Shown here one piece after another: positions 29,392 through 36,493 of a stretch of 64,000 nucleotides of DNA. The position numbers and the translations under genes were made by a program. This stretch comes from Martensiomyces pterosporus (lineage: Eukaryota; Kickxellomycota; Kickxellomycetes; Kickxellales; Kickxellaceae), in NCBI GenBank assembly GCA_025201845.1, contig MU603932.1, positions 189,006-253,005 on the forward strand. The letters are read 5' to 3'. Under the pieces are notes generated by a model, which was not told the DNA's origin, did not search any database, and saw only the letters and a program-made list of their open reading frames with translations. Positions within the stretch are counted from its first letter, which is position 1. The number at the start of each line of letters is the position of its first letter.

Positions 29392-30336
29392 CTAGATTTC
29401 GATGTCAAGTGCGCCAGCACACTGGTAATAGCCCGATTTGTCCTTTGGCAGCAGCATAGAAGCCAGCTCGATTCGATAAACCCTCTGTGAACCAAATGCG
29501 TGGTCTACATAGACAATAGCACCGATGCAAAAGTGTGTTAGTAAGGCGAAATGCAGCAAGCATGGCGAGCACCAATGCGGGTGTCCCGGTATTTTCTTGC
29601 CTTTGAATGGCTCATATGTTGCAGACGGGATGCCAAAGTGATCGCTGAACGCCATCTGCCTGCCACTGGTATCGACTAGGGAGCCCCTGCGCTTGGATGT
29701 GGGCTGGTGCGGGCCATTTGCCTGTCGCTTCAAGCGTGCCAGATCTGTGCCTCTGATTTTCATCAGAGTTGCATGTGGCATCCATTTATCCACCTTTCCG
29801 CCAGCGGTTTCTTGAAGCACGCCATTGGGGACCTCGTTGCCCAGGAAGAGTGAGTTATGCGGTGGTGCCTTTAGCGGCGATTCAGGGAACCCACTAGACC
29901 AGAAACGCAGCCTCAGAGCCTGGACAAAGCGCACAAACTCACTGGGGATGTCTTGGGCAGCCATATACACGATGCGGTTGCTACCAAACACGCCAATCCC
30001 CTTGAACCCGATAGTAGGTGTCTGAGGCAAGTATTTTGTTACCAGATCGCTGCTGCTCTCGAGAACCCCACGCGCTCCATTAACTGCCGGTGGCGAGCCT
30101 AGGTGCATAACACCGAGAGTCAGGTGCGACTGTGCTGGTTTCACCACGTACCTGCGCCATTCAGGATGGTTGTCGTGTACGTGGCTGTAGAACTTGGATA
30201 TCTGCTCTTGCAGCGCGGTGTTGTCTAGTCTCACCGACAAGAAATAGTTGGGCTGCATCTTTTTCACACTACGAAGCAAGCTCTTTGAGACTCTCCGGAC
30301 ATTGCTGGCTGCTGCTGCTGCTGACACGCTGTGCAT
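29392..30336 (-). CDS. 2H phosphoesterase-fold protein, AKAP7/ASCC1-like
   Basis: Two exons: 30336-29601 and 29504-29392, product about 282 aa. Two H-x-T motifs define the 2H fold: HLTLG (H71, T73) and HATLMK (H188, T190). The C-terminal HAFGSQRVYRIELASM and SGYYQC match the AKAP7 central-domain pattern (FG-x-Q-x-V-x-x-I-x-L-C-S-M; GYYxC). Family members bind or hydrolyse 2',3'- or 2',5'-linked nucleotides. The 96-bp GC-AG intron is in frame and free of stops, so a retained form would add 32 residues. The start is the first ATG in the frame (30336); the upstream 48 codons have none. Confidence 0.82.
   Translation of the reverse strand: MHSVSAAAAASNVRRVSKSLLRSVKKMQPNYFLSVRLDNTALQEQISKFYSHVHDNHPEWRRYVVKPAQSHLTLGVMHLGSPPAVNGARGVLESSSDLVTKYLPQTPTIGFKGIGVFGSNRIVYMAAQDIPSEFVRFVQALRLRFWSSGFPESPLKAPPHNSLFLGNEVPNGVLQETAGGKVDKWMPHATLMKIRGTDLARLKRQANGPHQPTSKRRGSLVDTSGRQMAFSDHFGIPSATYEPFKGKKIPGHPHWCSPCLLHFALLTHFCIGAIVYVDHAFGSQRVYRIELASMLLPKDKSGYYQCAGALDIEI
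29505..29600 (-). other. GC-AG intron in the 2H-protein gene
   Basis: Donor AAAG/GCAAGA, branch site TACTAAC in ccttactaacac, acceptor CTATGTAG. Removal joins EPFK to HAFGSQ through a new GAC codon and restores the family pattern. Length 96 bp, phase 1. Confidence 0.75.
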
Positions 30337-30554
30337 AGTGTAATATCCCCTTGGCTGCCTACTATTAGCCCTTCCTGATCTCTGTAATAGAGCTATGCGT
30401 CTAAATGAAGAGAAACAGAGGCGCAAACACGATGTAGCTCTAGGGGCGTGCTTGCCGCTGCGAATTCGGGCGCCTAGCAAGAGAATCCACCAGTCATGTC
30501 GAGCATACTATGGTATACCAGTTTGACCAGGTTCTGCCAGCAGAGCACACAGTG

Positions 30555-31997
30555 CTAGGCAGTGGCCCCAACTGGTGCATACAGCGTGTATTCACGCAGC
30601 ACGGCATCCAGGCAGGCCCTGACTAGGTCATGGGCACGGCGGTTGGCTGGAGAATCTGCGCCCGCTACCACTACGTCCCACTCAGATCTTGCATGTATGC
30701 TGAACCAGGTCGCATCAGCGCCAATCATCTTTGCTACAAGTTTGGACAGGTATTTCGACCATGGCTGCTCGAACTGCGCGTTGTACTTCTGAAGGATACT
30801 GCGTGCACGGACAAGGTCCTCGCTCAGTAGTGAATCAATTGCTGCCTTTGCAACACTGGCGTGTGCTCCTTGTTGTGTGGAATGATGCTCCATTAGCAAT
30901 ACGGCACACTCGCATCCCAGGTGCTCAAGATGGAGAGTGCTGAATCCCGAGATGGCGCGGTTTACATTTCTATATGCAGCATCTGGCTTTTCTTTCTCGA
31001 TCGCAAATGCATGCACAAGGAAGTAGATTGCCATGCTGCGCCATGCCAGTGGGCTGCGGCTGTCGGCACCCGAGAATACGAACAGTGCACCCGCGACCTC
31101 CTCCATGGCCTCAATCGCCTGGCACACATCCTCCGGCTTGGAAAACTTCCTTGGGATAGACTTGGCAATGGCCATAGCAGCGGCGTCCATCTTTACTGGG
31201 TCGCGGTCCCGAGCAATGCCATCAATGGCACCCAGCTCGACTCCCAGGTATGCGCAAAGAGCATCGGTGTATCTCGGCGCTGACTCTGCCTTCGCTGGCT
31301 GCGACTCTAGCCGTGCAAGCGCAAGCCTGCATTCCAGCATCGTTTTGAGCAGCGATCTTGCGGACCAAGATGCAGGGGACTCCCTTGCACCTCTCAGCTC
31401 CTTATTAGCATCCATGCTCTGCATGCAGCTTAGTGCTTTCTCCAAGGCTAGTTTGGTAACGCCATCCTCGCCATACTGCGCGATATCCTTGGCAATATTC
31501 CAAAGTACCGTAGCTGCGACTGCCGGGTCCTGTTTCATGATCGCCTGTGCCTTCCTCATGCTTGCAACAGCACCTTGGACCACCGGATGGTGCTTAGCAT
31601 TAGACTGTGTCTTCTTGGGTGGTCCCCGTGGCGAGCCTGCTGCATGCCCACTTTGCTTCGATAACCGAGCATTCCTGCGATGCTTGTCTGACTGCTGGTG
31701 TACCAAAAGCGTTGATTCGTTGTTGAACTTCTTCTTGCACACTGAACAATAGAGAGCACCACCCGTAGGTGGTGAGCTGTCGCTTATATTGTGTCTGGCT
31801 GCTGCATCGAACTGCGGTAGTGGACTTACAAGGCCCGTGCTGCTTGGCGATAGCGCGCCAGCAAGCTGAGCTGCTCTGTCTTGCTTCTTTGGCGTCTGGT
31901 CGTGGTTTTGTTTCGGATTCTGTTCGGCCTCGTGCGGTTCGTATATACGAGGCACAAACACTAGTGGGAGATAAAACAGCGACGATCTCGTAGGCAT
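30555..31997 (-). CDS. C2H2/U1-type zinc-finger protein of unknown function
   Basis: 480 aa from the ATG at 31997. A single zinc finger at about 83-105 reads YCSVCKKKFNNESTLLVHQQSDKH (given here in two parts: C-x2-C and H-x5-H), the U1/matrin spacing seen in RNA-binding fingers. The following 380 residues are predicted helical with many Ala/Leu/Lys residues, TPR-like in texture (MRKAQAIMKQDPAVAATVLWNIAKDI; ARSILQKYNAQFEQPW). This recalls fungal homologues annotated only as zinc-finger proteins. An in-frame GTAAGT near 31838 has no acceptor giving a sensible join, so the frame is kept intact. I do not recognise a specific orthologue. Confidence 0.72.
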   Translation of the reverse strand: MPTRSSLFYLPLVFVPRIYEPHEAEQNPKQNHDQTPKKQDRAAQLAGALSPSSTGLVSPLPQFDAAARHNISDSSPPTGGALYCSVCKKKFNNESTLLVHQQSDKHRRNARLSKQSGHAAGSPRGPPKKTQSNAKHHPVVQGAVASMRKAQAIMKQDPAVAATVLWNIAKDIAQYGEDGVTKLALEKALSCMQSMDANKELRGARESPASWSARSLLKTMLECRLALARLESQPAKAESAPRYTDALCAYLGVELGAIDGIARDRDPVKMDAAAMAIAKSIPRKFSKPEDVCQAIEAMEEVAGALFVFSGADSRSPLAWRSMAIYFLVHAFAIEKEKPDAAYRNVNRAISGFSTLHLEHLGCECAVLLMEHHSTQQGAHASVAKAAIDSLLSEDLVRARSILQKYNAQFEQPWSKYLSKLVAKMIGADATWFSIHARSEWDVVVAGADSPANRRAHDLVRACLDAVLREYTLYAPVGATA

Positions 31998-33103
31998 ATC
32001 ACGAACCGCATCTTAGTGGAATCGATGAAATTGCTCGGTTACAAGGCTGCTATTCATCTGCAGCTCATGCTTGCTTTTAGTTTCCAGCGTTCCTACCGTT
32101 TGATTTCGAAGCCATTGTTACAAGAGAGGAAAATATTCAAGCTACGCGTATTGATCGCAAGGATAAAGCTATCTTTTGTTCGATTTGATGGAGGTGGCCG
32201 ATTTTGGGCAGTGCCACGCGCTTGCTCCTGGGCATTGGAAGCAATTTTTCGCCTACCTCCTCATGACCATTTAAGCTTCCTTGCTTGCAGAGATGTAGAA
32301 TTGAAGAGCTATGCTGCATTGGCCCGCCTGTCCTCCTGTTTATGAACTGCAGCCCAATGCCCCGGCTGGTAGCCAGGGTTGCTCATTGCTGTTGCTTCAG
32401 AGGAGATATGCGGCACCTTAGCCAGACTATACACCCAATTCTCGATGGCCGCTTGCTTATATCGACCAGCAGCGTGGGTGTGGTCCAACAGGGTAGTCAT
32501 CCACTGGGTAGCTCATTTCGCTAAGATGTGTGCTATAGCAGACGTGCTGCTGGGGCTGTATTTGCTGGGAGATCCAAACGAGCAGCAGGATGTTAAACAC
32601 CAATGACGCAAGCACAGCAGCATCAATCACTTTGACAATATTCCACATTATATAAGCTTGTTGGGCTGTAAAACGATAAGCTTGAGTTGCAGTGAGCTAG
32701 AGAAACGAAAGAACAAAGATGGTAGTGTGTATCCAACTCAACAAACAAAACATTTATACATGTGGAGGGGAATTTCCACTGCCGTTGCAGCCAACTCCGG
32801 GACTCTCGCATTTGTAGGCCACTACCACGATCAAACTCTTGGCATTCCTTCCTCCCAAGTCCCCCATGGCCGGCAGTATCGAAGGGAGGGCGCCGACAAC
32901 GTGCAAATTTCGCGCAGCTTTGCACCCCGGCACTCAGCAATTCGGCATGTATGGCGCTTCATTTTTTGTACAAGTACAACAATCAGCCACCACAGCAGGC
33001 ACATGAGCTTAATGAGTTCTCACACACATACACGCGTTCAAGTAGGGAGCGTCGCTTCTGCTGATTAGCTGATGTGATTAGTATTTACTATACAACGATA
33101 TGG
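31998..33103. other. Gene-free stretch upstream of the zinc-finger gene
   Basis: About 1.1 kb, more AT-rich than its neighbours. It contains the zinc-finger promoter and the 3' region of the PPxY gene. Frames up to about 135 codons here have no recognisable content. Confidence 0.4.
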
Positions 33104-33382
33104 TCAGCGCTGTTCCATTTGGACTATGGTGTGCTTTGGCGTATATACAGGTGGTGGGGGCTCGTACTCGGGGAGCTCAGAGTCTCGCGTTGTTGTCCGG
33201 TGGACGGGGGCTTGCGCTGTGGGTGCTGCTGCGGCCCCTCTCCATCTCTGTATTGTGTGGTGGGCCCTGAGCTGTCGACGCAGATCGCCGCCCTGTCGCC
33301 GGTAGGACCTGTACGTGGCTACTACCAGTAGCAGCATAACAACAACGCCGGTCGCTGCTGCCGCTATAGTCTTTTCTGTCAT
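33104..33382 (-). CDS. Small single-pass membrane protein with LPxY/PPxY motifs
   Basis: 92 aa from the ATG at 33382. It has a short N-terminus (MTEKT), one membrane helix (AAAATGVVVMLLLVVATY, about 7-24), a basic juxtamembrane segment (RSYRRQGGDLRRQLRAHH) and a cytosolic tail with DSELPEYEPPPPVYTP. That tail contains overlapping LPxY and PPxY motifs, which are ligands of Nedd4/Rsp5 WW domains. The layout resembles small Rsp5 adaptors, which recruit the ligase to endosomal or vacuolar membranes; this role is inferred. The positive-inside pattern puts the PPxY tail in the cytosol. A TATA-like run lies about 25 bp upstream. No orthologue recognised. Confidence 0.6.
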   Translation of the reverse strand: MTEKTIAAAATGVVVMLLLVVATYRSYRRQGGDLRRQLRAHHTIQRWRGAAAAPTAQAPVHRTTTRDSELPEYEPPPPVYTPKHTIVQMEQR

Positions 33383-33404
33383 ATTAGCTGGCGTATTATG
33401 TAAT

Positions 33405-33412
33405 AATATATA
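33405..33412 (-). promoter_or_regulatory. TATA-like box of the PPxY membrane-protein gene
   Basis: TATATATT on the minus strand, 23 bp upstream of the inferred ATG, so the leader would be very short. Confidence 0.3.
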
Positions 33413-33522
33413 GGCGAGCAGGTAAATAGTGCGACGGCGAAGCCATGCAGAGAAGGGGGTGGGGAGAGCAGGATTTCTTTTGGTTCCTTTTAGCAAAATA
33501 TCAAAGAGGTGTGCAGGCGGAG

Positions 33523-33566
33523 AAGCGGGCGTGGAGAGGAGCATAAGCGGGCGTGGAGAGGAGCAT
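33523..33566 (+). repeat. Perfect 22-bp tandem duplication
   Basis: The unit aagcgggcgtggagaggagcat occurs twice head to tail, followed by a partial third copy (aagcgagcg). Confidence 0.9.
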
Positions 33567-34528
33567 AAGCGAGCGAAGCAGGAAGCATGTGCGATTCATC
33601 GTCGTATATACGTCTCGTCAAGCTTGCTACAGTATATCGCATTTGCTTGCTCTAGGCCCACCACCACCTCGCTAACATTGCCGAGAGGGGGTGTGATCGG
33701 CACTCCTTTAATGAGAGGCGGCATTTCATTTCCTTTTCGTGTCCAAGCCTGCTTTGGCCAAATCCACACGCACTCTGACAATGTCTCGAAGTTCAAGGGG
33801 TAATTGGGTTTTTACAGGTGGTCTGTGTCGATAATCGCCAAGGGCTGTGGAGCTCTGCTCCAGCGATGACATCGACAGGCATCGAAGGTCACACTCCACG
33901 CTCCCCTGCAGGGCTACTAATCTCAAGGGCGGGCACCCATGCCTCCACGGAAATCCTAGCTAGACCGCGTGGTATCCAAGCTCGCTAGCACATAGCAGAC
34001 GCGTTTTGACGTGTATCGGGCATGAGCGCCACCCGGGCTCCCTTGGCGCAGCGCCCGGAAACAGCCACACATGCTGTGCCACCAGCGCCTACTGAGAATG
34101 GACAGCCTGTTTTTGCACGCTCGCCTTGTTCCCAAACTCAACAAAACGGTCCTGGCACAGGGCGGAGCGCGGCCGTTTCCCTTCACTTCTCTTGGCACTG
34201 CATGCCAGCTCTCCAGCCCAGCACACATGTTGCAAGCCTCTTTCTTGGTGTTTGCACGGCGCCTTGCTGCGAAGCGTGCCTGAGTGCGTGTGCGAATTGT
34301 CTGCAGCAGAGGGTGAGCGGGGAGGCGTGGTGGGTATTTGGGAAACTCCAAGTGTTTTTCTTTGGTCCCATGTGGCACAGGGTGGTCTCTGCCAAAGCCC
34401 ACTCCAAATATTTTGCCTCCTCGCACGCCGCTTCCCACACGCTCTTCTCCGCTCCGCTCCTACTCTTGCTCTTATAACTCCACTGGCGCTTCGAAACGTC
34501 ATACGCATACAGCTTTTGAAATTAGGCC

Positions 34529-35144
34529 ATGGACAAGGACAAATTCAGAGAACTGCTACAGACCTTTGAGCAGCTCTCCGTCAAGCCAGAGGCCGAGCCT
34601 GAGCTAGAGAGCGACACGCAGACAACGGCCACAGTCACCCCCGAGCCCAGAGAGGAGCACGCCTCGGCTGCTGCTGCAAGCGACGAGCCGGCAGCTGCGG
34701 ATCTCAAGCGGCTTCTGGCTTTGGTAAATGGCAGCAGCACCTCGTTCCCTGAGCTCGAGGCTACGCACCCGCCACTCGACAGCGATCAGTTCCGGCCGAG
34801 CGAGTTGCTAAAGTCCACTGCTGCTCACGAGTATGGTGGCGATGCGGAGATGCAGCTCCAGCGGCAACTGCACACCGCCTCTCGCTTCAGGTTCACGGCT
34901 GGCTTTGCTGCTCGGCTGTGGCTCAGCGTTCAGCGTATCTCCGGTGATAGGCTGACCCCCAGAAACACCCAGGCTGCGCTTGCTGGGCTAGAGGCAGACC
35001 TGATCTCCCTGTGCTCGGCCAGTCTGCTCGAAGCTAGCCAGCTGGAGAAGCGGGCGCTGGAGCAACAGAAAGGTCCACAGCAGCAGCCACGTTCCACATT
35101 GCCAGAAAAGTCATCGCGGTCCACACATGCTGTAGCACAAAATG

Positions 35145-35182
<38 letters not shown>

Positions 35183-36319
35183 GACCCTGAGGCTCAAAGG
35201 GGAGACGGCGATAATTTGGCACAGTCAAACAAGGCAGCAGAGGCTGCACTGGGTGCACGCATTGGTGAGTTTGCCAGTGCATGGCCAGCCGTGAGCACCG
35301 ACCCGTGGGTGCTCGATACGGTGGCCCATGGCGTGCGGTTCGACTTTGCTGCAGAGCCGGAGCTGCCTGATGTGCCCGAACCCGACTATACGCCTGAGGA
35401 GAGGGCAGCAATCGAAAAGGTTGTCCGGTGGGATCTGGGCGACAGAGTCATCGAGGAGGTTGTCTATCACCCCGACCTCTTTGTTTCGCACATGTACACG
35501 CTGCGAATCGCAGGCAAGCACAAGGCACTGATGGAGTGCCGTCCAATCAACAAGTTCCTGGATGCAGGCAACCTGGCTGTCAGCGAGACCCCGTCGCTTC
35601 GCTCGCTGATCCGGGAGAACGACTGGATGACCAGGATCAACATCAAGTGCGCGTACCTTTCAGTCCCGATCCACCCCGAGCACAGGCGCTATCTGGTGTT
35701 CAAATACGATGGCCGCTATTACCAGTACCGCACGCTGCCATTCGGCATATCTGTTGCTTCAAAGGTGTTTACAAGGCTGCTTCAGGCTGCATTGCGGCCG
35801 CTGTGTGCAAATGGCCTCCGCGTCACCTCGCATATAGACGAAATATGCTTGCTCCACGAGTCGTGCTCTGAGCTCATCACGCAGACAAAGAGCGTTTGCC
35901 GGCACCTCTCTGATCTTGGCTTCTTGCTAAATATGCCCACTTCTGACCTAGTGCCCCAGCAGAACCAGCGGTTCCTTGGGTTCGTCTTCAATACGGCCGA
36001 CTGCACCATCCAGCTGCCCAAGGATCAGATCAAAAAGGTCCGTCGAGCTGCGCATACCGCACGCTCATCGAGCATCACAGCAAAGCAGCTTGCGTCGCTT
36101 ATTGGTAAGATCCGGTCCATCGTGCCAGCTGTTGGCCCTGAGCTCTGGCGCATCCAGGAGATCGAAAGGTCCCTTGAAAGCTCAGTGACCGCGCCCGAAT
36201 CGTGGGACGAAAAGGTCCAGCTATCGCCAGCAGCCCTTGCGGAGATCGACTGGCTATGCGACAACATTCTTTCTCACAGGGAAATGGCATTTGAGAGCGC
36301 AGCGAGCTTGCTGGACTGA
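34529..36319 (+). CDS. DIRS-type reverse-transcriptase-derived gene with substituted catalytic residues (possible domesticated RT)
   Basis: One uninterrupted 596-codon frame. Residues 1-245 are a non-RT region: acidic N-terminus, helical middle (about 110-180) and an (Asn/Ser)n tract at 206-217. From about 251 it follows DIRS/Ngaro reverse transcriptases: W-x-x-x-S-T-D-P-W-V-L, the fingers block with CRPINKFL, motif A, motif B LPFGISVASKVFTR (403-416), motif C, then FLGFVFNT and LASLIGKIRS. Motif A reads NIKCAY, with Asn371 where the first metal-binding Asp belongs. Motif C reads HIDE (435-438) in place of YxDD. The frame ends at the start of the RNase H region. No RNase H, methyltransferase or tyrosine recombinase follows, since the next gene is on the opposite strand. 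It is either a domesticated, catalytically altered RT or a lone remnant. Confidence 0.85.
35146..35181 (+). repeat. (aacagc)n hexanucleotide tract
   Basis: Six units coding Asn-Ser repeats in the linker of the RT-derived protein. Confidence 0.85.
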
Positions 36320-36493
36320 CACAGCGCTCAAGCCTACGCCACCCCTCATTCTTCCCTTCCCGCCGCTTGCTAGCTGCTGAAAAGAAGACGCTGTTATCGC
36401 CGGTCTGTCGAATTGCTACCCCTAATATACTGCAGCCACACCCAGTGCCTTAAATGTTGAATAGAGAAAGAGAGGGTATTTCGAGAGCAATGG

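Larger units (their letters stand above)
33383..34528. other. Divergent region, PPxY gene / RT-derived gene
   Basis: 1.15 kb. It contains the 22-bp tandem repeat and several unconvincing overlapping frames on both strands between 33950 and 34560. No terminal repeat or split direct repeat of a DIRS element was found by eye. Confidence 0.4.

Noticed and set aside
31746..31838. Possible intron in the zinc-finger gene (GTAAGT donor, TTGTTCAG acceptor)
   Set aside because: Splicing would break the frame and remove the first zinc-ligand Cys.
34022..34528. Overlapping frames of 70-150 codons before the RT-derived gene, considered as a gag-like first ORF
   Set aside because: They occur on both strands with Cys/His/Ser-rich noise and show no gag or zinc-knuckle motif.
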